From positions 22,513,689 through 22,577,688 of the forward strand of contig VZDJ01004378.1 in the NCBI GenBank assembly GCA_008694505.1: a stretch of DNA of 64,000 nucleotides. Direction: 5' to 3'. The stretch is from Cyanoderma ruficeps (lineage: Eukaryota > Chordata > Aves > Passeriformes > Timaliidae). Below the pieces are notes generated by a model. It was not told where the DNA came from, searched no databases, and saw only the letters and a list, made by a program, of their open reading frames with translations. The translations under genes were made by a program, and so were the position numbers. Positions 27,594 to 39,300 of this stretch are shown here, in pieces. The stretch's first letter is position 1; each line of letters begins with the position of its first letter.

Positions 27594-27773
27594 TATCCAG
27601 CTGCTCTAATGAATCTTGGAGCTATTCTTCATCTGAATGGCAAACTGAAAGAGGCTGAAGAAAACTACCTCCTTGCTCTTCAACTTAAACCTGACGATGT
27701 CATCACCCAGTCCAATCTTCGCAAATTGTGGAATATCATGGAGAAACAAGGTTTGAAAACATCCAAAACATGA
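27594..27773 (+). CDS. TMTC2: TMTC-family TPR protein, last coding exon with stop
   Basis: The terminal coding part has 59 codons and a TGA stop (27771-27773). It follows an AG acceptor at 27592-27593 with a strong T-rich tract. The exon opens exactly at a new TPR: YPAALMNLGAILHLNGKLKE, then AEENYLLALQLKPDD, which shows the canonical pattern of aromatic, N-L-G, A-E and terminal P-D-D residues. A short non-TPR tail follows (TQSNLRKLWNIMEKQG then LKTSKT). TMTC proteins carry a run of luminal TPRs after an N-terminal multi-membrane glycosyltransferase domain. Only the end of that run is visible here. The tail and the absence of a long C-terminal extension argue for TMTC2 rather than TMTC3. I could not align it, so the paralogue call is from memory. 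A 72-residue ORF starting at 27555 includes 13 intronic codons and is not the true start. Confidence 0.92.
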   Translation, partial: YPAALMNLGAILHLNGKLKEAEENYLLALQLKPDDVITQSNLRKLWNIMEKQGLKTSKT

Positions 27774-28170
27774 TGATGAAAACTCTGAACTTCTTTTCCT
27801 TAAAGTGATTAAACCCAAGAACTAGAACTTTCACACAGTTGTCAGGTCAGAGAACTTGCTGGACTTGACTGCAAGGATCAGAGGTCCTAATTGCTGCTAG
27901 GAGAAGCTATTCTGCTAGAGAAGTAGAAAAAGGGAGGCTTTGAGGGATTCATGAAGAACTTGTCACACAACAAAAATATTTAGAACAATGGCACTTGAGA
28001 GAAGTTGTTTTGGTATATTTGATAAATAATTGCAAATCCCATATTGCTTACTTTTGGGTGAGTACTTGAAATGTGTACTGTCATAGAAATATGAAGGGAA
28101 AATTACACAGTATACACTAAGCCATATGGGAGTTAAAGTACGTTAAAGTATTTTGCTGATACTGTAACTC

Positions 28171-28176
28171 ATTAAA
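28171..28176 (+). terminator. Candidate proximal poly(A) signal ATTAAA
   Basis: ATTAAA lies about 400 bases after the stop codon and is followed within 30 bases by GT-rich sequence (GTGTTTGCAGTTTGTC). This would give a short 3' UTR. ATTAAA is the most frequent variant signal, but it also occurs often by chance in AT-rich DNA. Confidence 0.3.
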
Positions 28177-29348
28177 ATGTGTACTAAATCCAATGTGTTT
28201 GCAGTTTGTCTTAATGCTGCTGTATCTCACTTTTGAACCACTTGCTAGCCAATTTCAGAACTTATATGGCCCATTTTTTTTCAAACCTGTCACATTATTA
28301 GATGACAGCATTGTAGGTTGTTTGCTGAGAATATGCCTGTTACTTCAGCTTGTTAACTTATAGTGCAGTTTTCTTGAGATACACAGTCAGATTTCTTTGA
28401 GGAAGGCAGAATGACAAAGGAGCTGTTGGTATTGTATATCAGATGTAGTATGGAGGCTGGTAAAAAAAGACCAGAGTTGTGATTTAGTAATACAGGCAAG
28501 AGGGATATTTGCCCTGATCAGTGTGGTCAAACTGTCATCTTAGAAAAAAATAATTGGTATTATAGAATAATGTGTTTGACTCTCTTTGCTATCAGATAAG
28601 TCCAACTTTAAATTGGACTCTGCATATGATATTTCTGCAATTACTAATTAAAATGAGATTTGAAAATATTAGTGCTTGGGTAGGCTAAAATGAGACTTCA
28701 TGAGCAACTCAGAGAAAAGGGAATGTTATGCATTGATGAGGCTAGCAAATAACTGAAGGGACTCAATACAATTATGCTTAGAAGAGTGTAGATTAAGAGG
28801 AATCAGTAATGGTGGTTGCCAGTTAATTGTCACATTGTTGGTGTTTTAAACAAATCTATTCAGATTCTAACCAAATATTAGCATTCTGTTTGTATTCTGA
28901 CACATGCTAGCATCAGAGCTGTCAAATATCTAAATATGCTTTTGGTGAGGTTCAATTTATTTCTGTTTCAGAATGATTTAGCCTCATTGCTGTTTCAATC
29001 TTCAGATTTTAAATGTAAAAATAATTTATTTTAAATTGAAGTGTATGAAGCTTTAGTAATTTTTTCCAGGCCATTTTTTAACTGCTTTCTTTCTTTGGAA
29101 TAAGTATTACTGCTTGTAAGAAAATCTACTATTTCATTTAATGGCCCTTTGGTATCTGCTTCAGTATTCCTTTCATAATGATAGATGAAATTTTAAAGTG
29201 GTAGAGCACCTTGAACTGAAGCTTCTTCAGGATCTTCTGTTAAAAACTCTTTATTACTCAGAAGGGGGTTGGGGTTTTTAGTTTATGTATTCCTTTTTAA
29301 CTGTTGAGCACCATTCCAACAAAAACGTAGAGAAGAACACTTTGCTGT

Positions 29349-29364
29349 ATTTATTTATTTATTA
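29349..29364 (+). promoter_or_regulatory. AU-rich element in 3' UTR
   Basis: Overlapping ATTTA pentamers (ATTTATTTATTTATTA) form an AU-rich element of the kind bound by mRNA-decay and stability factors. It would be present only in the long 3' UTR form. Function is inferred from the motif alone. Confidence 0.4.
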
Positions 29365-30102
29365 CTTGACTGCAGCAATGTTACCTGCCATTAACACAAC
29401 AGTCTCTAAGTGTTGCTATTTCTTTTATTTGGTTTTTCTTGCATTTGTTTTGTGGTTAGTATATGTACCGAATGGGAAAGGGAACACTTGATTCACACTC
29501 TATCTTCTTGGTCATTCTACCCTTACACTTGGATTTTAAACGTGTATTGAAATAGATTGGGGAATAGCTGTTTCAAAGTCAGTAGAGTAGAAAAACTGTA
29601 GTTACGTGTGCTTCCTTTTCTTTCCTCTTGCTCACTAAAATACCCTAAGTTGCTAAGTTTACAACTGGCCCTCCAGAGGGGCAAGATTGTTTGGTTTTGT
29701 GGAGTGTGTCAAGTGTTTCTCAAATAATGTTCCTGCTGGAGAAGCAAAATTGAAGGATCAAAATTTGAATTTCTACTTGATCGTTGAAACCAGTGTTAGA
29801 ATACAATGGTAGCTTGAACTTATTCTCCTGCTTTACTGACTTTCTGGGAAAAGATGTAGAAATAGATAGTAACTGTAACTGGGCTTGGTATAGAACTGTG
29901 GTATCCTGCAGCTTTATTTGCTCAACAGCCATCCAACTTCGATGGCTTCTTGGTCTTAATCATTCACCAGGTTATTTGTCTCATTCAACTTGTACTTATT
30001 CTTGTTTGGTAATTTTTATTCATTGCACAAAATGGGGAAGAGGGGAGCACTCCTGTGATATGGTGTCATACTTGCATTGTTAACTGGTTTTGTTTGTTTC
30101 TT

Positions 30103-30146
30103 AAAAAAAAAAAAAGAACAAAAGGAAAAGAAAAAGGAAAAAGGAC
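30103..30146. repeat. A-rich purine tract
   Basis: A run of 13 A followed by A/G-rich sequence inside the predicted 3' UTR. It is a potential internal-priming site for oligo-dT cDNA, so transcript ends mapped here should be treated cautiously. Confidence 0.8.
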
Positions 30147-30295
30147 TACCGTAAATTTACCAAGAATGTCCCTGAATACATTTTTTTAATATAGGTCTGG
30201 GATTGATAACGCTCTTCTTTTGGGATAAATTTAAAACATGTTTAAAATATGTCTCTCTGCTCAGGGATTTGTGGTGGATTATTGCAGACAGTGCT

Positions 30296-30341
30296 AAAAA
30301 AAAAAAAAGCACAAGACANAAAAAAAAAAGAGCACAAGACA
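30296..30341. repeat. A-run plus GCACAAGACA duplication around an N
   Basis: A run of 13 A followed by GCACAAGACA (30309-30318) is followed by one N (30319). Ten A then lead to a second GCACAAGACA (30332-30341). The symmetric duplication around the ambiguous base suggests an assembly join or sequencing slippage at a homopolymer, though a true tandem duplication cannot be excluded. Confidence 0.8.
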
Positions 30342-30469
30342 AGTTTACTAAATTAAAATTTTATTTTTTGAAAACTGTTATTTGTATAAATTATCAGATT
30401 TGTAGGCTTTCCTTTTTTGTAGAAGTAATTGTTTATGTGCCAGATAAAAGAATTTCAATTTTGTTCAAT

Positions 30470-30475
30470 AATAAA
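30470..30475 (+). terminator. Distal poly(A) signal AATAAA
   Basis: A canonical AATAAA is followed 20-40 bases on by T/GT-rich sequence (CCCTGTGTATTCCTTTGTG), as expected of a cleavage and downstream element. It is the first canonical signal I find after the stop codon at 27773 and is the likely end of the gene's long transcript, at about 30495. Confidence 0.65.
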
Positions 30476-30650
30476 GCATTGATAACTAATACCCTGTGTA
30501 TTCCTTTGTGTTACTGTAACAGCACTTTGGGGTTTTTAATTGTTCTAATTTAATGAGTAATCTTGATTATTTTATGTGTGGGAGAACTGTATAGCATAAG
30601 TAAAATACAACCTGTCACATTTGGCATTCTTCTATACTCTATTGCAATTA

Positions 30651-30656
30651 GACTTC
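30651..30656. repeat. Target-site duplication, left copy
   Basis: GACTTC lies immediately left of the LTR at 30657 and matches the copy at 31166-31171 exactly. A 6-bp duplication is typical of class II and alpharetrovirus-type integrases. Confidence 0.8.
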
Positions 30657-31165
30657 TGTAGCGGTGCTAATTCGGGTTTTTCCAATGTTTTGTATATTTG
30701 TAGTAGTTTGTCCCAACCCCCCTCCTCTCTCCTAAACTCCCTGATGGTATAGCCTTGACCCTGGTGTCAATCACCCTGCTAAAAGTAAAAGATTCTAGGG
30801 ATGAAACCTCTGATTTTCCCAGATAATTAGATGCCACCTACATCCTTTGTCTTTTTAATTTACCTTACTAACAATTGGTCCCTGGGCCTTTCCTGTCTGG
30901 AGACCTGCCCCTAGGTACTTAACCTGGGGGCAGAGGAATTTTCACTCTCTCGCACATGGGCTCCTGGACCCTCTCTGCCCTCCATCTACCCTGGAGAGGT
31001 TTCCTGGAGAAATAAACCATCAAAAACCCACCGAGAGCCGCTCTCTTTTCTCACAAGCCACAACCACGCTTCAGCCTGAGATCCAGAACCTCCAAACCTC
31101 TGACATATAGATTTCCCGGGGCCAGCTAGCCGGTAACAGCAGCCCCCGATAAGGGAATTTCTATA
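30657..31165 (+). mobile_element. Solo LTR of an endogenous retrovirus, 6-bp TSD
   Basis: This 509-bp element begins TGTAG and ends CTATA, which is one transition away from the expected inverted partner CTACA. It is flanked by identical GACTTC hexamers. It is markedly more C-rich than its surroundings, and its + strand carries an AATAAA at 31011-31016 about 150 bases before the end, as expected for the R/U5 border of a + oriented LTR. No primer-binding site or internal retroviral sequence adjoins either side, so this is a solo LTR left by LTR-LTR recombination. The 6-bp duplication suggests an ERVK-like (class II) or alpharetrovirus-like family, but the family name is not determined. It lies about 160 bases past the predicted cleavage site of the upstream gene. 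Confidence 0.82.
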
Positions 31166-31171
31166 GACTTC
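31166..31171. repeat. Target-site duplication, right copy
   Basis: GACTTC directly follows the CTATA terminus of the solo LTR and is identical to 30651-30656. Confidence 0.8.
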
Positions 31172-32722
31172 AGTGGATATTTTCAGAAAGGTTCCCTGAA
31201 AGCATTTTTTAATATTTATACTCACTAAATCTAGCCGAAAGGATGTGATAGCTATCATATTTGATTATTGTATCTAAACTCTGTAGGAATAAAAGCTGAT
31301 TAATATATTTACAAAATACTTTTATATTACCATACAAACATGAAGTCAGTAAGAACGTTGCTAAAATGTAATTGATTACGAAAGCTGAAGAGAAGGTTCT
31401 GCTTACGTTTAGGATCTTTTGCATGTATGAGGTCATCATGCTGCGATGTCATATGATGAGTTTCAAATCTGCCTTCCTGTGCAGAGAACAGGAAACATGG
31501 TATGAAATATGGTTCTTTTGCCTTTTGGCTTTCTCTTAATCTTCTGTTGACAGAGCCTGCTTAGCTCAGTGTAGTGCTAATATTCTTATATCTTCCTAGT
31601 TTTGTTGAGTTCAGGTCCCAAGCATTGATAGGTTTGCTCTACAATTGGAAAACATACATGGGCATGAGCAGAGCAATCTCTCAGTCATTGACTTGCAAAT
31701 TCACCTGTCACGCCTTATTGTAGTCATTCCTTGCCCGAGCAGGTGTTGATAAATGGCAGATGATGAATGCAGAGTATGCAAGGAATGATCTGAACTGTGG
31801 CACTTATTTCTTGTGGAAATAGAGTCTAGGCATGGGCTTGAGCTCCTGCTCTGGCACCTTAGCCCTGAACCCTTCTGTGGAGATCTTGTTCTGTCTGCCT
31901 TGTGCTCTGCTTCCAATGTTTCTGTTCTTCCAAGAATCACACTTTCAGGCAACAGATACTTGCTACATCTCCATTTCTGACGAAGGCACATGACAGCTCT
32001 CTGGTGGTTTTTTAGTCCTACTTTCACAGACCCATCTGAACTTGTTCTCGGTAGCTGGTGTGGATGGCTGTATCACTTCTGGGATTTCAACTAGGGTAAA
32101 GGTAAGGCACTAAATGATTCTGGGTAAGTATACAAACTCTTTTGGATCTGGCTTTGGCACTCTGTTGTGTAGGCATTCCCATAACAGTTCTGCCTGATGG
32201 AGGTGAATACAGGTAGTATGGGAGAGACACTGCTTCCAGTTCACATCTGGTAACAGGCACCGGCAGCTGAATTATGATCAGATAGGCTCCCTTAGGTAGA
32301 CTGATCCTCCAGTTTGAAAAATCCGTGCCTTGTTTCACACAGGTACTGAACATTTAATCTCCCTGAGATTCAGTAGTGTGACATTGAAAGAATGTGGGTA
32401 GAAGAATAGAATACAGCTGCTGTTGTGAGGGGATATTGTGAGGGAGGTTGGGAGCAGAGGCATATGTTTTAAACCGTTAGAGGGACAGACTTTTTTTCCA
32501 AGACAAAGTTATTCTAGGATAAACTATGGAAAAGCATATGCATCAGTAATTTTTTTTAAAAAATACCACAAAACAAAACCCCAAAGCTATACAGACTCGT
32601 AAAAAGTTGTAAGTTCTTCTGTTAAAATAATAAATTGAAACCAAACATTGCCAACAGGAAAAGCTGGCCTTGGAACATAGTATTATAAAGTTCAAGACAT
32701 AAAAATATATTCCCCATTGCAC
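31172..32722. other. Intergenic spacer between two solo LTRs
   Basis: No gene is recognised here. The part from about 31700 to 32350 is somewhat GC-richer than the surroundings and holds antisense open frames of 108 and 88 codons without known motifs. It may be an old repeat, but I could not name it. A C-to-T and G-to-A decayed insert would look similar. Confidence 0.5.
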
Positions 32723-33336
32723 TGGTTTTGGCTGGTATAGAGTTAATTTTCTTCACAGTAGCTGGAATAGTGCTGTGTTTCAGATTTGTGCTGGAACCAG
32801 TCACGGGGATGTAACAGGGATGTTTTAGGTATTGCTGAGCAGTGCTCGCACAGCACCAAGGCCTTTTGTGCCACTCACATCACCCCACCAGTGAGAGGTC
32901 TGGGGATGCACAAGGAGCTGAGAGGGGACACAGCCAGGACAGCTGACCATGGGGATATTCCAGGCCATATGGTTTCATGCTCAGCAATAAAACTGGGGTG
33001 AAGTTTGGCAGAGGGCTGTGGCTGTTGCTTGTGAACCATCTGGGTATCGGTTATTTGTTGGTGAGCAGTTGTTTTTCACTTGTATCACTTGTGTTTCTTG
33101 GGCTTTATTTTTCTCATGGTTTTGTAATATTTTATTGGTTTTATTAGTATTATTATTAATAAATTTTATTTTCTTTATTGCATTAAATTTATTTAAATTT
33201 TAATTATTAAATTTTGCTTAAATCAGCCTAATCAGATCTTTCTTACTTTTACCTTTCTAATTCTCTCCTCCATCCCACCAGGAAAGAGTGAGTGGCTCTG
33301 AGGTCCTTAGTTGCCAGCAGGGGTTAAACCATTACA
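32723..33336 (+). mobile_element. ERVL-like avian solo LTR
   Basis: About 614 bp starts TGGTTTTGGCTGGTATAGAG and ends GGGTTAAACCATTACA, which gives TG...CA ends. The body matches a well-known avian LTR pattern: AGTTAATTTTCTTCA near the start, TTATTGCTGAGCAGTGCT-like text, GGGGACACAGCCAGGACAGC near the middle, and a late TCTCTCCTCCATCCCACCAG. The expected TATA region reads CAGCAATAAAACTGG (around 32985), so the TATA box appears mutated. An AATAAA at 33158-33163 is a candidate poly(A) signal. The flanking pentamers TGCAC and CCCAC agree at three of five positions, so a 5-bp target duplication is decayed or absent. No internal retroviral sequence adjoins it. The family label is from recall, not a library search. 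Confidence 0.85.
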
Positions 33337-36300
33337 CCCACAAAAGACTGAATGCGTGACTCAAGTTATGCCGCTTGGTTGGAAAAGTTGTATTTTTATT
33401 TACTTTTCAAGTCAACGTTTCTCACTTCCCTTAAATGTAAATTCTTTATCTTATTTACCCTGTTGTTATGCACTGTCTCTTCAGTGGTACCACAGTTCTA
33501 GAGCTGGACAGTTTTAAAGGTTACCTATGAGGAAGCTTTTCAGAAGGGCAGAAACACCATGGTGCACCTTCTAAAAAGATTTAAGATGAAATAGATTAAA
33601 TCATTCACTCTTGCTGTACACTCAAATTATTTAGAATATGGTTTCAGTAAGAAAGCATAGTTTTACTTACTGAAGTTATTGAGCTTGCAGATATTTATGT
33701 TAGGCTGGAGATTAAATTGTTTATACATACAAGTTTCTATCTGTTTGTGTGAATTTAACCACAGATTCTTTTTTTAAAAAAACTTTTGAGATTTACTTTT
33801 GAAGAAATGGGTGTGGAAGCCATGTTGTGAGATGATGTAGGGTTTTCTTCATTTGATAGGACTGTGTGAGCCTGTCTTTCCTTGTATTACTCGTCCTTTA
33901 GCTTTAGACATTCAATTTCTATGTGAATATTTTTGGTTTTTCCCTCTTGCAGAGTTTCAATAGTTTATGTTACAGGTTCTGTTTAGAGCTAGGTAGAAAT
34001 GGAAATTTGATAGCTAAACTTGGGCTCAGTTTTGATTTTGGTAATTATTTAACCCAGGTAAACAGATTTTTTAACCCAGTGATAGAGTGGTTGGCTGCAA
34101 CAGGTAATCCAAGAAAGCACAGATTGATTGAGTCTTTGTTGGTTCTTCTCCAGGTGTTTTTCCTCCTGTCAGCAAAGCATTTTTTGTCCTCTTCTGGAGA
34201 AGTATTTTATTTTGTCTCTAATTTTCTTGAAAACAGATGTTCCTGCGTGCCCAGTATTTTTCTTTATTACAATGAGAAATCAGCTTTTCATAGAATAGAT
34301 TTCTTTATTATTTGGTCGTGTTTGTTGCAACCGCAACCATAAATTTCTCTACAGTACATGAGGATATAATTCAGTCTATTGTTCCTTATATTAAATCAAT
34401 TCCCTCTTCTGGTTTATACTGATATGCAAAGCAAATCATTGCCAAAGTGACTAATTTCTGCACCCCCACAGTTTCTGGAATACAGCATTGCTTTTCCTGT
34501 CATGATAGAGAATGTTTTGATATGACAACATGAAGATGTAAGATGGTAGAATAGGACTTTTTTTTTTTCAACCACTATAATTTCATAGACTTTTTTGTCC
34601 TTTCCCTTAATGAAAGACTTTAACAATGATTTCTTTTTAAAAAATAACCATCTATTAATAGCAATAGAGCTCAATGGATAGCACTTATGCCTTAAAATTC
34701 ATACATAGAGGGTAGTGGCTGTCATTAAAATCTATTATTGAAATTACTATTCCCCCTCCAAAATGCCATTTTTCTGTGAAGTTTTAGTGGCAATTAATCT
34801 TTTAGTTGAATTTGTGTTTCATGATTTTTTTAAAATGGATTATGTCTCCTGATAGTTCCCATTAGTTGAAGGAATCTTTAGATATTCTTGCATAGAAAAT
34901 TGTTTTCCCCATCTCCTCTGTTAGTTTTATGAATTATTTAGAGACCAGAAGAGGAACAACTTTCTCTGAAGCGAAAGGCAAAGAAGATTTTGATTGAGCT
35001 TCTACATCACTTTTATGCCTTTTAGCCAAAGCCAAAAAGAAATAAAATTTGTTTTGTTTCAGTTTTGTTTGGTTTTGTTACTTACAACTGGCTTCAGCAT
35101 TCTAAGAGCAACTTGATATCCAGTTGGTGGGTTTTGGATTTCATCTTGCTAGAGACATGCTTTGCATGTATGTGAACATGTGTGTCCCACTGGCACCATC
35201 GCAGCCTGGTAATCTTCCTGTCAGTTCTGCAGATATGTACCCAATCTTTTCTGAATCAGTTATTTACTGTAGTGTTTACTCTGATTGATATGAAAATTTC
35301 CTCTCTGGCATAGGAAGAAGGAAAAAAAGCCATGTGAAATGAGATGGGTACTGTTTAGGACTTTTGTGGACTCTCAGTAGTGATATATAAATGTCAGTTA
35401 AAGGTGACCAGATACAAGTAGATTTTTGTTTAACTCAATGAAGATCATGATTTTGAAAAGATAAGAAAACCTCTGCAGATAGGATTATTAATATTTAGAT
35501 TTGTGAACAGATTAGTTACTCAAATACTTTTTGTAGTGATGAGTGTAGTAATATTTACTGGAGTTCTGTTGTTTGCCTTGGTTTTGTCATCATCATTTCA
35601 GTTATGGTGCAATTTTTAATCTCCAGTTTATAAATTAAGGTATAAGATTTTCAAATTTTTTGAAAAATTATTAATTAAAGATGTCATCACACAGATAATC
35701 TTTTCAATATTTTTCTTCTTCTGAGGGAAGCTTAGGGATAAGAATAAGGAGGGAGAAATCTTGTGGTTGTATTTGGTTACTTTTTTAGCTTTGTTCCCAT
35801 ATAAATAAATAATTAGCTATACAGAACCATCAGAGTTCCACAGAAAACTGATGCATGCACCTGGGCTGAGGTAACTCGAAGTGAAGATAAGGAAACATCT
35901 CGCCTCTCTCTGGAAGAGGCACAAAATTATGGAGCACGATCTTCACTCTATGATCACGCCAGCTACAGCTTGTTAGGACATTGACCATAATTTTGATAAT
36001 CCTGAAATCAGGTGAGCCCATCTGAGTCTCAAGATCAAGTCTGTTTCTGAACGAAATGCATAGACTACATGATGGCCATCCCTAGAACACCTAGAATATA
36101 ATACACTAAGTCTTAAAGAAAAGCTACTGACGTGAATTACATCAGAAAATGTTCTTTTTCCTGCATCTTTTGAACTGTTGCAGCCTCTGGCACACAAAGC
36201 AGGATGATGTGGTGCATGCGGGCATGCTTGGGTCTCTGCTTGCCTTAGCTGATAGCTTGTTGCATGTTAGTGAAGGTTTGATCTTTAAGCAGTGTCTGCT

Positions 36301-39300
36301 TAGAAAGATTACACAGGGACTGCAAATGACTTACATAATTTCTTCTGTAAATACCTCTAGAAAGTTAACAAGTGTTCTTTGACTACAGGGAAAGGCTGAG
36401 CTAGGGGAAACAGGCTGGACCTTGACAGTTCCCCAAAGAATGGCCAGTGAGACAGGAGAGAGAAGCTGGCAATCATGCATGGATTTCATTCCTCTTATTA
36501 AAAAGTATAATATGAAAAGGACCACCTATATTGATTATATGAATTTTTATTTCTTTGGAGAGGTGCAATCCCAGCAACCTCATTAGGCCTGAGGTATACA
36601 AAATACAAAACTATAGCAAAACTGGACCAAAGCCTCTTGAAAGCATTTATAATCAAAATGTACAAACTCAAAAGGATTCTTTTTTTTAATCAGGCATTAT
36701 TACCTTGTAAAGCTATGCAGTAGCTCAGACACCCTGCTGAACCTACTGACCTCATTTGCTAGAGGGTTCAAAGACATGTTTTCTGTTGGTTTGGGGTTTT
36801 TTCTACCTTCAAAATTATAAAGTAGCCATAACAACCCACTAACATCTAAAGAAAAAGCATGGAGGAAATCCCCATTTTAGTCCTTATTGTAGAATTAGCA
36901 ACTGATACTTGGGCTCCTAGAAATTTGGATTGAATGGGACTACATGACTGCATTTTTTGACAAATCCCAAATTGACATACTCATCTGACTGTTCCCTGCT
37001 TAGAATCTCAGGAAGTGACAAGATGAAGAGATCATCTCTCAAACTTCTCTAACCTTAATCTTCCCATAACCCCACTCCTACCGTTGGCTCTTGTTCCTGC
37101 TTGCCCTGCTATGTTCATTGCAGACAGTACTGTCTTGAGAGCAGTGATTTGTTTCTTCCAGCTGGCTGTAAAGTGCTCTAATGGGACTGTATAAATAAAA
37201 GTAATTAGTTTTTCTGCTTCATTCAAGGGACTATAACTAAGAATAACAGGGTACACAAATCTAACTTTTATATAAATTACTTCATTGCAGGGTTAATGGT
37301 TTTTTAATACGCACCTCTGGTTTTACCTCTTAAATGACAAGAAAAGACAGTAATACCTAAAACATAAAATTACCTCAAACATTTCAGATCAGAGAGACTC
37401 AGAAAACTGTAGAAATTATAGATTAACTTATTCTGAATAAACAGCATCATTTGGTGTTGGATTTCTACTTTTAATTCAACATTGGAAATGATATAACCAT
37501 GCTTTATACCTCATAAGAGGAATTGTACAGGTTCCAACCATCTGTTAAATTAAACATTGATGATTACTGTGAACATGGGGAGCGGACCTGGTACAAGGGG
37601 GATGATGACTCTGTGCATATACGTAAGCCCTTGGAGCCTACTTGATTCACAAGGTTGGATACCCAATTAGAAGAACTGAAGGATGTTTTTTTTAGTGGAG
37701 TGTCACTCACTACAAAGTTCAATGGCAACGGTTTGCTCCAATCCTTCTATTAGATACAGTATATCCTGTGCCTGAAATACTGAAATGCTGGAAAAGGTCC
37801 AGTTAGTTATGTCTTTTAAATAAATGCTTTAATATGTTGGCACTTTCCTGGCAGTAATTTCCCCTGCCAGACATTTCTGTCTTGGTGGTACTTTGAAAAC
37901 TGGGAGAGGGCAATAAATCTCTTGAAGAGAGAAGTTTTGATTACTAACAAAATCCTAAGAGAACAAGACATAGCAGTATATGTGACAAACCTGGAAAAAA
38001 TAAATAAACATACTATTTCAAACAGGAAACTTCTCAAGGGTCCTTCTGCTCGTGGGCCTGCTCCCAAACAACAGAAATTGTTGCTGTGCAGTTTCTGTTG
38101 CTTTTCAGACAATGTGCTGCTGTTTTTCATTACTTGGCTTGTAAGGAAGAAATTCTGTCCCAGTTGCAGATGATAATGTTTTTGTCACTGACTTAAGTGG
38201 CTGAAATTTCACTGTAGTAAACTGTGATAAGGACTTACTAACATTTTTGTGCTGATTCTGCGGATCATTTTTCTGATCTCCTAGGATGGTAAAAATTACT
38301 CTTACACATACTTTGTTCAGGAACAGAGACATGAAGTGGTCTTTACACAAGAAACACTCAGGTACACTGTGTTTTTCTGTTGGAGCTTACTGCCTCACTC
38401 CGGCAATGTGAAGCTGTCTTTATTTAAGTGCATCAAGACAGAAACTACTTTAAAGCACCAGTGCTGGAGAAAGTCTGGACACAATCATTCAGTTGTTTTA
38501 CTGTGCAAGGTCAGATTATCAAATTATAACAAGTTTGCTTTGCATAAGTAATTTTTTCTTGTATGTTTGGGAAAATAAAATATTTAAAGATATATTCCCT
38601 CCAAATGCTAGGAGAGCTTCTGTTGTTAAGGCAACTAGAATAATCAACTAAGAACTAATTTATGTTTCAGTTTGTCAAGTGCACATTTGTAATTATTTCT
38701 GTGCTGTACTGAATTAATGGTAAAGCCTGATAAGATGATCTGTCATTCCTACGTATAACCCCTTCTCCTCCCATTCTGCAAAAACCATTAGCAGCTTTCA
38801 GTATAACTTCTCTTATGATGGGCTTCAAATGCACTTCACAGCCCACTGCACAATGTTTGAAAATTGATTAAAAACTGTAATTATTGTACACGGTACATAA
38901 TCATGATTGATAGGATGAAGCCAAGTAATCAAGAGGAAGAGGAGGATTCTCAGACTGAAACTTACTTCTGCTCTAGCAAAATGGAATTGAAACAAAGAGC
39001 TGTGTTTTCTGAAAGTTAGATGAGCTGTTTTACCAAAAAGTACCCAAAAATAACTTCACTAATGGATGTCTTTTTCTGTCCTAATTAATTTTTTACAGTG
39101 ATTTGTTTCTCATATTTAATTATTTTCTACCTTCATCGTCACAGCTGTGATGTATTGCATGATCACTTGATTTTTCTAAAAATGTTATTCCCTCCCTGCA
39201 TTTTCTAATAGCCTCACCTTCCACCTCTTGAAAAGGTTCAGGTTTGTTTGTTTTCTGCCACCGTGCTGGTCATTCAGCTGGCAAATTCTAGTTTTACAGG

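Larger units (their letters stand above)
27774..30495 (+). other. TMTC2: Predicted 3' UTR of the TMTC gene
   Basis: AT-rich non-coding sequence runs about 2.7 kb from the stop to just past the AATAAA at 30470. It has a candidate proximal signal at 28171, an AU-rich element at 29349, a purine-rich A tract at 30103-30146 and an A-rich duplication with an N at 30296-30341. The extent is inferred from signal placement. A shorter 3' UTR of about 0.4 kb is possible if the proximal site is used. Confidence 0.6.

Noticed and set aside
27555..27773. ATG at 27555 as the start of a small TPR protein
   Set aside because: The first 13 codons are the polypyrimidine tract and acceptor of an intron. The TPR begins exactly at the splice site at 27594.
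30157..30553. Overlapping ORFs across the A-rich N-containing repeat
   Set aside because: They lie in the predicted 3' UTR, cross an ambiguous base and consist largely of homopolymer translation.
33923..34342. 139-codon + strand ORF
   Set aside because: Phe/Leu-rich composition typical of T-rich DNA, no motif, and no supporting signals.
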